The translations under genes and the position numbers were made by a program. Shown piece after piece: positions 1 to 10,435 of a DNA stretch of 64,000 bases. Every line of letters starts with the position of its first letter. Position 1 is the stretch's first letter. The notes beneath the pieces are model-generated. The model was not told the DNA's origin and searched no databases. It was given only the letters and a program-made list of their open reading frames with translations. This DNA comes from Petrolisthes cinctipes (Eukaryota > Arthropoda > Malacostraca > Decapoda > Porcellanidae), in contig JAWQEG010000166.1 of assembly GCA_033782935.1 (NCBI GenBank), positions 1,454,001 to 1,518,000 of the forward strand, written 5' to 3'.

Positions 1-289
1 GACTTTGGGCATCTAAAATATCGATTTTCAGCATGTTTTGGGCCTGTATTTTGAAAATACTCTAACACTGAGTAGGCATGTACAGATTGCTTCTGGGACC
101 CCAAAATATTGAATTTTCGGGTGTTTTTATCCTGAATTTGAGATATAAACGGGTACTGAAGATGCATGCACATATCGACTTTTGTGCACCTAAAAGATCG
201 ACTTTCAGTATGTTTTGAGCATGTATTTTGAAAATACTCTAACACGGAGTAGGCATGTACAGATCGCTTCTGGGACCCCAAAGAATCGA

Positions 290-1067
290 ATTTTCGGGTG
301 TTTAGGGCCAGAATTTGAGATATAAACGGGAACAGAAGATGCATGCACATATCGACTTTTGGGCACCTAAAAGATCGATTTTCAGTATGTTTTTGGCCTG
401 TATTTTGAAAATATTCTAACACGGAGTAGGCATGTACAGATACCTTCTGGGACCTCTAAATATCGAATTTTCGGGTGTTTTGGGACTGAATTTGAGATAT
501 CGATTTTTTGGCACCTAAAATATCGATTTTCAGCATGTTTTTAGCCTATATTTTGAAAATATTCTAGCACTGTGTAGGCATGTACAGATTGCTTCTGGGA
601 CCCCAAAATATTGAATTTTCGGGTGTTTTGAGCCTGAATTTGAGATATAAACGGGTACAGATGATACATGCACATATTGACTTTGGGCATCTAAAATATC
701 GATTTTCAGCATGTTTTGGGCCTGTATTTTGAAAATACTCTAACACTGAGTAGGCATGTACAGATTGCTTCTGGGACCCCAAAATATTGAATTTTCGGGT
801 GTTTTGAGCCTGAATTTGAGATATAAACGGGTACTGAAGATGCATGCACATATCGACTTTTGTGCACCTAAAAGATCGACTTTCAGTATGTTTTGAGCAT
901 GTATTTTGAAAATACTCTAACACGGAGTAGGCATGTACAGATCGCTTCTGGGATCCCTAAATATCGAATTTTCGGGTATTTTGGGACTGAATTTGAGATA
1001 TCGACTGTTTGGCACCTAAAAGATCGATTTTTAGCATGTTTTTAGCCTATATTTTGAAAATATTCTA
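290..1067 (+). repeat. Segmental duplication, offset 4175 bp, copy 1
   Basis: This stretch shares private variants with 4465-5242. Both have GGGAACAGAAGATG (329 and 4504), ACAGATGATACATGC (about 656 and 4831) and GGGATCCCTAAAT (954 and 5129). A few differences exist, such as AAAGAATCG here against AAAGTATCG there, and AATATTCTAAC near 410 against AATACTCTAAC. The copies are not adjacent: about 3.4 kb of other trimers and tetramers lies between them. Edges are approximate. Confidence 0.68.
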
Positions 1068-1864
1068 GCACTGTACAGATTGCTTCTGGGACCCCAAAAT
1101 ATTGAATTTTCGGGTGTTTTGAGCCTGAATTTGAGATATAAACGGGTACTGAAGATGCATGCACATATCGACTTTTGTGCACCTAAAAGATCGATTTTCA
1201 GTATGTTTTGAGCATGTATTTTGAAAATACTCTAACACGGAGTAGGCATGTACAGATCGCTTCTGGGACCCCTAAATATCGAATTTTCGGGTGTTTTGGG
1301 ACTGAATTTGAGATCTCGATTTTTGGCACCTAAAATGTCGATTTTTAGCATGTTTTTAGCCTATATTTTGAAAATATTCTAGCACTGTGTAGGCATGTAC
1401 AGATTGCTTCTGGGACCCCAAAATATTGAATTTTCGGGTGTTTTGAGCCTGAATTTGAGATATAAACGGGTACAGAAGATACATGCACATATTGACTTTG
1501 GGCATCTAAAATATCGATTTTCAGCATGTTTTGGGCCTGTATTTTGAAAATACTCTAACACAGAGTAGGCATGCACAGATTGCTTCTGGGACCCCAAAAT
1601 ATTGAATTTTCGGGTGTTTTGAGCCTGAATTTGAGATATAAACGGGTACTGAAGATGCATGCACATATCGACTTTTGTGCACCTAAAAGATCGATTTTCA
1701 GTATGTTTTGAGCATGTATTTTGAAAATACTCTAACACGGAGTAGGCATGTACAGATCGCTTCTGGGACCCATAAATATCGAATTTTCGGGTGTTTTGGG
1801 ACTGAATTTGAGATATCGACTTTTTGGCACCTAAAAGATCGATTTTTAGCATGTTTTTAGCCTA

Positions 1865-2541
1865 TATTTTGAAAATATTCTAGCACTGAGTAGGCATGTA
1901 CAGATTGCTTCTGTGACCCCAAAATATTGAATTTTCGGTTGTTTTGAGCCTGAATTTGAGATATAAACGGGTACAGAAGATACATGCACATATTGACTTT
2001 GGGCACCAAAAATATCGATTTTCAGCATGTTTTGGGCCTGAATTTTGAAAATACTCTAACACGGAGTAGGCATGTACAGATACCTTCTGGGACCCCAAAA
2101 TATCGAATATTCGGGTGTTTTGAGCCTGAATTTGAGATATAAACGGGTACTGAAGATGCATGCACATATCGACTTTTGTGCACCTAAAAGATCGATTTTC
2201 AGCATGTTTTGGGCCTGAATTTTGAAAATACTCTAACACTGAGTAGGCATGTACAGATTGCTTCTGGGACCCCAAAATATTGAATTTTCGGGTGTTTTGA
2301 GCCTGAATTTGATATATAAACGGGTACTGAAGATGCATGCACATATCGACTTTTGTGCACCTAAAAGATCGATTTTCAGTATGTTTTGAGCATGTATTTT
2401 GAAAATACTCTAACACGGAGTAGGCATGTACAGATCGCTTCTGGGACCCCTAAATATCGAATTTTCGGGTGTTTTGGGACTGAATTTGAGATCTCGATTT
2501 TTGGCACCTAAAATGTCGATTTTTAGCATGTTTTTAGCCTA
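1865..2541 (+). repeat. 677-bp tetrameric higher-order repeat
   Basis: This is another copy of the tetramer seen at 3544-4221, offset 1679 bp from it. It shares the CGGTTGTTTTGAG variant in the first monomer and the mixed second monomer with CAGATACCTTCTGGGACCCC. It is one base shorter than the copy at 3544. The two copies are separated by 501-bp trimers, so the intervening units were inserted or amplified after the tetramer formed. Confidence 0.78.
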
Positions 2542-2717
2542 TATTTTGAAAATATTCTAGCACTGTGTAGGCATGTACAGATTGCTTCTGGGACCCCAAA
2601 ATATTGAATTTTCGGGTGTTTTGAGCCTGAATTTGAGATATAAACGGGTACAGAAGATACATGCACATATTGACTTTGGGCATCTAAAATATCGATTTTC
2701 AGCATGTTTTGGGCCTG
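2542..2717 (+). repeat. Type A monomer, 176 bp (exemplar)
   Basis: This is the reference A monomer, counted from the word TATTTTGAAAAT to the base before its next occurrence. It carries CAGATTGCTTCTGGG, then ATTTTCGGGTGTTTTGAG, then AAACGGGTACAGAAG, and ends with GGGCATCTAAAATATCG and CAGCATGTTTTGGGCC. By hand count it has 66 G or C of 176 bases (37.5%). It usually follows a C monomer and precedes a B monomer. An A-prime variant ends with GGGCACCAAAAATATCG and GGGCCTGAATTTTG. Direct A-A neighbours 176 bp apart occur near 5716-6067, 8369-8720, 19188-19540, 22742-23094, 28841-29193, 36715-37067 and 47081-47433. Confidence 0.93.
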
Positions 2718-2784
2718 TATTTTGAAAATACTCTAACACAGAGTAGGCATGCACAGATTGCTTCTGGGACCCCAAAATATTGAA
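2609..2784 (+). repeat. Two half-units (87 + 89 bp) inside the 176-bp period
   Basis: Positions 2609-2695 and 2696-2784 can be aligned with each other. Both begin TTTTC, followed by GTGTTTTGAGCCTG in the first and ATGTTTTGGGCCTG in the second, then AATTTGA against ATTTTGA. Further on come ACATGCACATATTGACTTT against GCATGTACAGATTGCTTCT, GGGC against GGGA, and AAAATATCGA against AAAATATTGAA. My hand alignment gives roughly 60-65% identity with a few small gaps. The central 25 bases align poorly. This suggests the monomer arose from a shorter unit of about 88 bp that doubled long ago. Confidence 0.7.
2633..2649 (+). other. Degenerate CENP-B-box-like 17-mer, present in A and B monomers, absent from C
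   Basis: The 17-mer TTGAGATATAAACGGGT matches the core of the mammalian CENP-B box (NTTCGNNNNANNCGGGN) at seven of nine fixed positions; the mismatches are the third and fourth bases. It lies in nearly every A and B monomer. In C the 29-bp deletion removes its CGGG half. A seven-of-nine match is expected by chance about once in every two monomers of this length, counting both strands, so this is a weak resemblance. Only the A/B-present, C-absent pattern makes it worth listing. Confidence 0.25.
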
Positions 2785-2894
2785 TTTTCGGGTGTTTTGA
2801 GCCTGAATTTGAGATATAAACGGGTACTGAAGATGCATGCACATATCGACTTTTGTGCACCTAAAAGATCGATTTTCAGTATGTTTTGAGCATG
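2718..2894 (+). repeat. Type B monomer, 177 bp (exemplar)
   Basis: This is the reference B monomer. It differs from A by GGGTACTGAAGATGCATGC instead of GGGTACAGAAGATACATGC, by CGACTTTTGTGCACC instead of TGACTTTGGGCATC (one base longer), and by ending with CAGTATGTTTTGAGCATG. It contains the 8-bp palindrome TGCATGCA. A B-prime variant has GGGTGTTTAGGGCCAGAA in the middle and CAGTATGTTTTTGGCCTG at the end. Because 177 is divisible by three, a reading frame entering B leaves it in the same phase, which creates long non-coding open frames on the minus strand. Confidence 0.93.
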
Positions 2895-3042
2895 TATTTT
2901 GAAAATACTCTAACACGGAGTAGGCATGTACAGATCGCTTCTGGGACCCCTAAATATCGAATTTTCGGGTGTTTTGGGACTGAATTTGAGATATCGACTT
3001 TTTGGCACCTAAAAGATCGATTTTTAGCATGTTTTTAGCCTA
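2895..3042 (+). repeat. Type C monomer, 148 bp, carries a 29-bp deletion (exemplar)
   Basis: C is the short monomer that usually closes each higher-order unit. It has CAGATCGCTTCTGGGACCCC or CAGATACCTTCTGGGACCTC, then GTTTTGGGACTGAATTTG, then GATATCGACTTTTTGGCACC, and ends in GATTTTTAGCATGTTTTTAG. Against B it lacks exactly 29 bp beginning with AAACGGG, so that the two ATAT tetramers flanking this segment in B become one. A sub-variant has GGGTGTTATGGGACTG and GATATAGATTTTTTGGCACC with CTATAATATCG. C therefore lacks the CGGG-containing element present in A and B. Confidence 0.92.
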
Positions 3043-3543
3043 TATTTTGAAAATATTCTAGCACTGAGTAGGCATGTACAGATTGCTTCTGTGACCCCAA
3101 AATATTGAATTTTCGGTTGTTTTGAGCCTGAATTTGAGATATAAACGGGTACAGAAGATACATGCACATATTGACTTTGGGCATCTAAAATATCGATTTT
3201 CAGCATGTTTTGGGCCTGTATTTTGAAAATACTCTAACACAGAGTAGGCATGCACAGATTGCTTCTGGGACCCCAAAATATTGAATTTTCGGGTGTTTTG
3301 AGCCTGAATTTGAGATATAAACGGGTACTGAAGATGCATGCACATATCGACTTTTGTGCACCTAAAAGATCGATTTTCAGTATGTTTTGAGCATGTATTT
3401 TGAAAATACTCTAACACGGAGTAGGCATGTACAGATCGCTTCTGGGACCCCTAAATATCGAATTTTCGGGTGTTTTGGGACTGAATTTGAGATATCGACT
3501 TTTTGGCACCTAAAAGATCGATTTTTAGCATGTTTTTAGCCTA

Positions 3544-4221
3544 TATTTTGAAAATATTCTAGCACTGAGTAGGCATGTACAGATTGCTTCTGTGACCCCA
3601 AAATATTGAATTTTCGGTTGTTTTGAGCCTGAATTTGAGATATAAACGGGTACAGAAGATACATGCACATATTGACTTTGGGCACCAAAAATATCGATTT
3701 TCAGCATGTTTTGGGCCTGAATTTTGAAAATACTCTAATACGGAGTAGGCATGTACAGATACCTTCTGGGACCCCAAAATATCGAATTTTCGGGTGTTTT
3801 GAGCCTGAATTTGAGATATAAACGGGTACTGAAGATGCATGCACATATCGACTTTTGTGCACCTAAAAGATCGATTTTCAGCATGTTTTGGGCCTGAATT
3901 TTGAAAATACTCTAACACTGAGTAGGCATGTACAGATTGCTTCTGGGACCCCAAAATATTGAATTTTCGGGTGTTTTGAGCCTGAATTTGAGATATAAAC
4001 GGGTACTGAAGATGCATGCACATATCGACTTTTGTGCACCTAAAAGATCGATTTTCAGTATGTTTTGAGCATGTATTTTGAAAATACTCTAACACGGAGT
4101 AGGCATGTACAGATCGCTTCTGGGACCCCTAAATATCGAATTTTCGGGTGTTTTGGGACTGAATTTGAGATATCGACTTTTTGGCACCTAAAAGATCGAT
4201 TTTTAGCATGTTTTTAGCCTA
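3544..4221 (+). repeat. 678-bp tetrameric higher-order repeat (A-B-B-C)
   Basis: The unit spans four monomers (176 + 177 + 177 + 148 = 678 bp) before the next A begins at 4222. The second monomer starts with GGGCCTGAATTTTG and carries CAGATACCTTCTGGGACCCC, a mixture of B and C-prime markers. Near-identical tetramers lie at about 1865-2541 (677 bp) and 12024-12701. The extra monomer is most simply explained by unequal exchange inside the trimer. Confidence 0.82.
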
Positions 4222-4464
4222 TATTTTGAAAATATTCTAGCACTGAGTAGGCATGTACAGATTGCTTCTGGGACCCCAAAATATTGAATTTTCGGGTGTT
4301 TTGAACCTGAATTTGAGATATAAACGGGTACAGAAGATACATGCACATATTGACTCTTGGGCACCAAAAATATCGATTTTCAGCATGTTTTGGGCCTGAA
4401 TTTTGAAAATACTCTAACACGGAGTAGGCATGTACAGATCGCTTCTGGGACCCCAAAGTATCGA

Positions 4465-5242
4465 ATTTTCGGGTGTTTAGGGCCAGAATTTGAGATATAA
4501 ACGGGAACAGAAGATGCATGCACATATCGACTTTTGGGCACCTAAAAGATCGATTTTCAGTATGTTTTTGGCCTGTATTTTGAAAATACTCTAACACGGA
4601 GTAGGCATGTACAGATACCTTCTGGGACCTCTAAATATCGAATTTTCGGGTGTTTTGGGACTGAATTTGATATATCGATTTTTTGGCACCTAAAATATCG
4701 ATTTTCAGCATGTTTTTAGCCTATATTTTGAAAATATTCTAGCACTGTGTAGGCATGTACAGATTGCTTCTGGGACCCCAAAATATTGAATTTTCGGGTG
4801 TTTTGAGCCTGAATTTGAGATATAAACGGGTACAGATGATACATGCACATATTGACTTTGGGCATCTAAAATATCGATTTTCAGCATGTTTTGGGCCTGT
4901 ATTTTGAAAATACTCTAACACTGAGTAGGCATGTACAGATTGCTACTGGGACCCCAAAATATTGAATTTTCGGGTGTTTTGAGCCTGAATTTGAGATATA
5001 AACGGGTACTGAAGATGCATGCACATATATACTTTTGTGCACCTAAAAGATCGACTTTCAGTATGTTTTGAGAATGAATTTTGAAAATACTCTAACACGG
5101 AGTAGGCATGTACAGATCGCTTCTGGGATCCCTAAATATCGAATTTTCGGGTGTTTTGGGACTGAATTTGAGATATCGACTTTTTGGCACCTAAAAGATC
5201 GATTTTTAGCATGTTTTTAGCCTATATTTTGAAAATATTCTA
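4465..5242 (+). repeat. Segmental duplication, offset 4175 bp, copy 2
   Basis: This is the partner of 290-1067, recognised by shared rare variants including GGGAACAG, ACAGATGATACATGC and GGGATCCC. It has its own later changes, for example CATATATACTTTTG near 5024. It abuts the 2653-bp tandem duplication that begins at about 5130. Confidence 0.66.
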
Positions 5243-7782
5243 GCACTGTACAGATTGCTTCTGGGACCCCAAAATATTGAATTTTCGGGTGTTTTGAGCC
5301 TGAATTTGAGATATAAACGGGTACAGAAGATACATGCACATATTGATTTTGGGCACCAAAAATATCGATTTTCAGCATGTTTTGGGCCTGAATTTTGAAA
5401 ATACTCTAACACGGAGTAGGCATGTACAGATCGCTTCTGGGACCCCAAAATATCGAATTTTCGGGTGTTTAGGGCCAGAATTTGAGATATAAACGGGTAC
5501 TGAAGATGCATGCACATATCGACTTTTGTGCACCTAAAAGATCGATTTTCAGTATGTTTTTGGCCTGTATTTTGAAAATACTCTAACACGGAGTAGGCAT
5601 GTACAGATACCTTCTGGGACCTCTGAATATCGTATTTTCGGGTGTTTTGGGACTGAATTTGATATATCGATTTTTTGGCACCTAAAATGTCGATTTTTAG
5701 CATGTTTTTAGCCTATATTTTGAAAATATTCTAGCACTGTGTAGGCATGTACAGATTGCTTCTGGGACCCCAAAATATTGAATTTTCGGGTGTTTTGAGC
5801 CTGAATTTGAGATATAAACGGGTACAGAAGATACATGCATATATTGACTTTGGGCATATAAAATATCGATTTTCAGCATGTTTTGGGCCTGTATTTTGAA
5901 AATACTCTAACACTGAGTAGACATGTACAGATTGCTTCTGGGACCCCAAAATATTGAATTTTCGGGTGTTTTGAGCCTGAATTTGAGATATAAACGGGTA
6001 CAGAAGATACATGCATATATTGACTTTGGGCATATAAAATATCGATTTTCAGCATGTTTTGAGCATATATTTTGAAAATACTCTAACACGGAGTAGGCAT
6101 GTACAGATCGCTTCTGGGACCCCTAAATATCGAATTTTCGGGTGTTTTGGGACTGAATTTGAGATATCGACTTTTTGGCACCTAAAAGATCGATTTTTAG
6201 CATGTTTTTAGCCTATATTTTGAAAATATTCTAGCACTGAGTAGGCATGTACAGATTGCTTCTGGGACCCCAAAATAATGAATTTTCGGGTGTTTAGGGC
6301 TAGAATTTGAGATATAAACGGGTACTGAAGATGCATGCACATATCGACTTTTGTGCACCTAAAAGATCGACTTTCAGTATGTTTTGAGCATGTATTTTGA
6401 AAATACTCTAACACGGAGTAGGCATGTACAGATTGCTTCTGGGACCCCAAAATATTGAATTTTCGGGTGTTTTGAGCCTGAATTTGAGATATAAACGGGT
6501 ACTGAAGATGCATGCACATATCGACTTTTGTGCACCTAAAAGATCGACTTTCAGTATGTTTTGAGCATGTATTTTGAAAATACTCTAACACGGAGTACAG
6601 ATCGCTTCTGGGACCCCTAAATATCGAATTTTCGGGTGTTTTGGGACTGAATTTGAGATATCGACTTTTTCGCACCTAAAAGATCGATTTTTAGCATGTT
6701 TTTAGCCTAAATTTTGAAAATATTCTAGCACTGTACAGATTGCTTCTGGGACCCCAAAATATTGAATTTTCGGTTGTTTTGAGCCTGAATTTGAGATATA
6801 AACGGGTACAGAAGATACATGCACATATTGACATTGGGCACCAAAAATATCGATTTTCAGCATGTTTTGGGCCTGAATTTTGAAAATACTCTAACACGGA
6901 GTAGGCATGTACAGATCGCTTCTGGGACCCAAAATATCGAATTTTCGGGTGTTTAGGGCCAGAATTTGAGATATAAACGGGTACAGAAGATGCATGCACA
7001 TATCGACTTTTGGGCATCTAAAATATCGATTTTCAGCATGTTTTGGGCCTGTATTTTGAAAATACTCTAACACTGAGTAGGCATGTACAGATTGCTTCTG
7101 GGACCCCAAAATATTGAATTTTCGGGTGTTTTGAGCCTGAATTTGAGACATAAACGGGTACTGAAGATGCATGCACATATCGACTTTTGTGCACCTAAAA
7201 GATCGATTTTCAGTATGTTTTGAGCATGTATTTTGAAAATACTCTAACACGGAGTAGGCATGTACAGATCGCTTCTGGGACCCCTAAATATCGAATTTTC
7301 GGGTGTTTTGGGACTGAATTTGTGATATAGACTTTTTGGCACCTAAAAGATCGATTTTTAGCATGTTTTTAGCCTATATTTTGAAAATATTCTAGCACTG
7401 AGTAGGCATGTACAGATTGCTTCTGGGACCCCAAAATATTGAATTTTCGGGTGTTTTGAGTCTGAATTTGAGATATAAACGGGTACAGAAGATACATGCA
7501 CATATTGACTTTGGGCATCTAAAATATCGATTTTCAGCATGTTTTGGGCCTGTATTTTGAAAATACTCTAACACTGAGTAGGCATGTACAGATTGCTTCT
7601 GGGACCCCAAAATATTGAATTTTAGGGTGTTTTGAGCCTGAATTTGAGATATAAACGGGTACTGAAGATGCATGCACATATCGACTTTTGTGCACTTAAA
7701 AGATCGATTTTCAGTATGTTTTGAGCATGTATTTTGAAAATACTCTAACACGGAGTAGGCATGTACAGATCGCTTCTGGGAC
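5130..7782 (+). repeat. 2653-bp tandem duplication, copy 1
   Basis: This segment is repeated immediately downstream with an offset of 2653 bp. Shared private variants are TTTTTCGCACC (6666 region and 9319 region), GACATTGGGCACC (6831, 9484), GGGACCCAAAATATC with lost C residues (6926, 9579), GAGACATAAACGG (7145, 9798), GTGATATAGAC (7322, 9975), ATTTTAGGGTG (7620, 10273) and GTGCACTTAAAAG (7690, 10343). I found no difference in the stretches I compared. The left edge is set by GGGATCCC at 5129 against GGGACCCC at 7782. The segment contains two 491-type deletions and an A-A-C unit. Confidence 0.9.
5206..5703 (+). repeat. 491-bp trimer with 10-bp deletion (exemplar region)
   Basis: In this trimer form the A monomer reads GCACTGTACAGATTGC instead of GCACTGAGTAGGCATGTACAG, a loss of 10 bp with a shared TG at the ends. 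The next unit therefore begins 491 bp later. The word GCACTGTACAG begins at 1068, 5243, 6728, 7896, 9381, 10549, 14224, 15541, 17035, 34739, 57266, 60085, 62729 and 63546. Sites cluster at 1-17 kb and 57-64 kb, with one exception at 34.7 kb. Confidence 0.87.
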
Positions 7783-10435
7783 CCCTAAATATCGAATTTT
7801 CGGGTGTTTTGGGACTGAATTTGAGATATCGACTTTTTGGCACCTAAAAGATCGATTTTTAGCATGTTTTTAGCCTATATTTTGAAAATATTCTAGCACT
7901 GTACAGATTGCTTCTGGGACCCCAAAATATTGAATTTTCGGGTGTTTTGAGCCTGAATTTGAGATATAAACGGGTACAGAAGATACATGCACATATTGAT
8001 TTTGGGCACCAAAAATATCGATTTTCAGCATGTTTTGGGCCTGAATTTTGAAAATACTCTAACACGGAGTAGGCATGTACAGATCGCTTCTGGGACCCCA
8101 AAATATCGAATTTTCGGGTGTTTAGGGCCAGAATTTGAGATATAAACGGGTACTGAAGATGCATGCACATATCGACTTTTGTGCACCTAAAAGATCGATT
8201 TTCAGTATGTTTTTGGCCTGTATTTTGAAAATACTCTAACACGGAGTAGGCATGTACAGATACCTTCTGGGACCTCTGAATATCGTATTTTCGGGTGTTT
8301 TGGGACTGAATTTGATATATCGATTTTTTGGCACCTAAAATGTCGATTTTTAGCATGTTTTTAGCCTATATTTTGAAAATATTCTAGCACTGTGTAGGCA
8401 TGTACAGATTGCTTCTGGGACCCCAAAATATTGAATTTTCGGGTGTTTTGAGCCTGAATTTGAGATATAAACGGGTACAGAAGATACATGCATATATTGA
8501 CTTTGGGCATATAAAATATCGATTTTCAGCATGTTTTGGGCCTGTATTTTGAAAATACTCTAACACTGAGTAGACATGTACAGATTGCTTCTGGGACCCC
8601 AAAATATTGAATTTTCGGGTGTTTTGAGCCTGAATTTGAGATATAAACGGGTACAGAAGATACATGCATATATTGACTTTGGGCATATAAAATATCGATT
8701 TTCAGCATGTTTTGAGCATATATTTTGAAAATACTCTAACACGGAGTAGGCATGTACAGATCGCTTCTGGGACCCCTAAATATCGAATTTTCGGGTGTTT
8801 TGGGACTGAATTTGAGATATCGACTTTTTGGCACCTAAAAGATCGATTTTTAGCATGTTTTTAGCCTATATTTTGAAAATATTCTAGCACTGAGTAGGCA
8901 TGTACAGATTGCTTCTGGGACCCCAAAATAATGAATTTTCGGGTGTTTAGGGCTAGAATTTGAGATATAAACGGGTACTGAAGATGCATGCACATATCGA
9001 CTTTTGTGCACCTAAAAGATCGACTTTCAGTATGTTTTGAGCATGTATTTTGAAAATACTCTAACACGGAGTAGGCATGTACAGATTGCTTCTGGGACCC
9101 CAAAATATTGAATTTTCGGGTGTTTTGAGCCTGAATTTGAGATATAAACGGGTACTGAAGATGCATGCACATATCGACTTTTGTGCACCTAAAAGATCGA
9201 CTTTCAGTATGTTTTGAGCATGTATTTTGAAAATACTCTAACACGGAGTACAGATCGCTTCTGGGACCCCTAAATATCGAATTTTCGGGTGTTTTGGGAC
9301 TGAATTTGAGATATCGACTTTTTCGCACCTAAAAGATCGATTTTTAGCATGTTTTTAGCCTAAATTTTGAAAATATTCTAGCACTGTACAGATTGCTTCT
9401 GGGACCCCAAAATATTGAATTTTCGGTTGTTTTGAGCCTGAATTTGAGATATAAACGGGTACAGAAGATACATGCACATATTGACATTGGGCACCAAAAA
9501 TATCGATTTTCAGCATGTTTTGGGCCTGAATTTTGAAAATACTCTAACACGGAGTAGGCATGTACAGATCGCTTCTGGGACCCAAAATATCGAATTTTCG
9601 GGTGTTTAGGGCCAGAATTTGAGATATAAACGGGTACAGAAGATGCATGCACATATCGACTTTTGGGCATCTAAAATATCGATTTTCAGCATGTTTTGGG
9701 CCTGTATTTTGAAAATACTCTAACACTGAGTAGGCATGTACAGATTGCTTCTGGGACCCCAAAATATTGAATTTTCGGGTGTTTTGAGCCTGAATTTGAG
9801 ACATAAACGGGTACTGAAGATGCATGCACATATCGACTTTTGTGCACCTAAAAGATCGATTTTCAGTATGTTTTGAGCATGTATTTTGAAAATACTCTAA
9901 CACGGAGTAGGCATGTACAGATCGCTTCTGGGACCCCTAAATATCGAATTTTCGGGTGTTTTGGGACTGAATTTGTGATATAGACTTTTTGGCACCTAAA
10001 AGATCGATTTTTAGCATGTTTTTAGCCTATATTTTGAAAATATTCTAGCACTGAGTAGGCATGTACAGATTGCTTCTGGGACCCCAAAATATTGAATTTT
10101 CGGGTGTTTTGAGTCTGAATTTGAGATATAAACGGGTACAGAAGATACATGCACATATTGACTTTGGGCATCTAAAATATCGATTTTCAGCATGTTTTGG
10201 GCCTGTATTTTGAAAATACTCTAACACTGAGTAGGCATGTACAGATTGCTTCTGGGACCCCAAAATATTGAATTTTAGGGTGTTTTGAGCCTGAATTTGA
10301 GATATAAACGGGTACTGAAGATGCATGCACATATCGACTTTTGTGCACTTAAAAGATCGATTTTCAGTATGTTTTGAGCATGTATTTTGAAAATACTCTA
10401 ACACGGAGTAGGCATGTACAGATCGCTTCTGGGAC
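7783..10435 (+). repeat. 2653-bp tandem duplication, copy 2
   Basis: This is the direct tandem copy of 5130-7782, matching it base for base wherever I checked. The match ends at about 10437, where GGGACCACTAAAT replaces GGGACCCCTAAAT. The next few hundred bases (10.5-10.9 kb) again resemble the start of the unit (10-bp deletion trimer) but with several substitutions, such as TATTTTAAAAATATTC and TTTTCGTGTG, so a diverged partial third copy may follow. Confidence 0.9.

Larger units (their letters stand above)
2542..3042 (+). repeat. 501-bp trimeric higher-order repeat A-B-C (exemplar, haplotype 1)
   Basis: This unit consists of A (176) + B (177) + C (148) = 501 bp. The next unit begins at 3043, again spaced 501 bp. 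Haplotype 1 is marked in C by CGCTTCTGGGACCCCTAAAT. The 501-bp period recurs throughout the array, with occasional 500-bp units where one T of the TTTTTTGG run in C is lost, for example around 23.4-23.9 kb and 37.9-38.4 kb. Since 501 = 3 x 167, reading frames are preserved from unit to unit. Confidence 0.93.

Noticed and set aside
2718..2894. TGCATGCA and ATCGAT palindromes as regulatory operators
   Set aside because: They occur in hundreds of copies at fixed positions in the monomer with no gene nearby, so they are simply part of the repeat.
1846..4095. Minus-strand open reading frames of 60-178 codons (for example 1880-2416 and 3559-4095) as protein-coding genes
   Set aside because: They are the same stretch of satellite repeated in every trimer, in two overlapping frames. 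The peptides simply restate the monomer, copies differ without regard to codon position as far as I can see, and no promoter, signal or domain is visible. Open frames persist because 501 and 177 are multiples of three. The same holds for every such frame in the window.
5130..10435. Calling the 2653-bp duplication an assembly error
   Set aside because: The sequence alone cannot decide this. Other duplications in the window show independent substitutions and so are real, which makes a genuine recent event plausible. I report it with a read-depth check instead.
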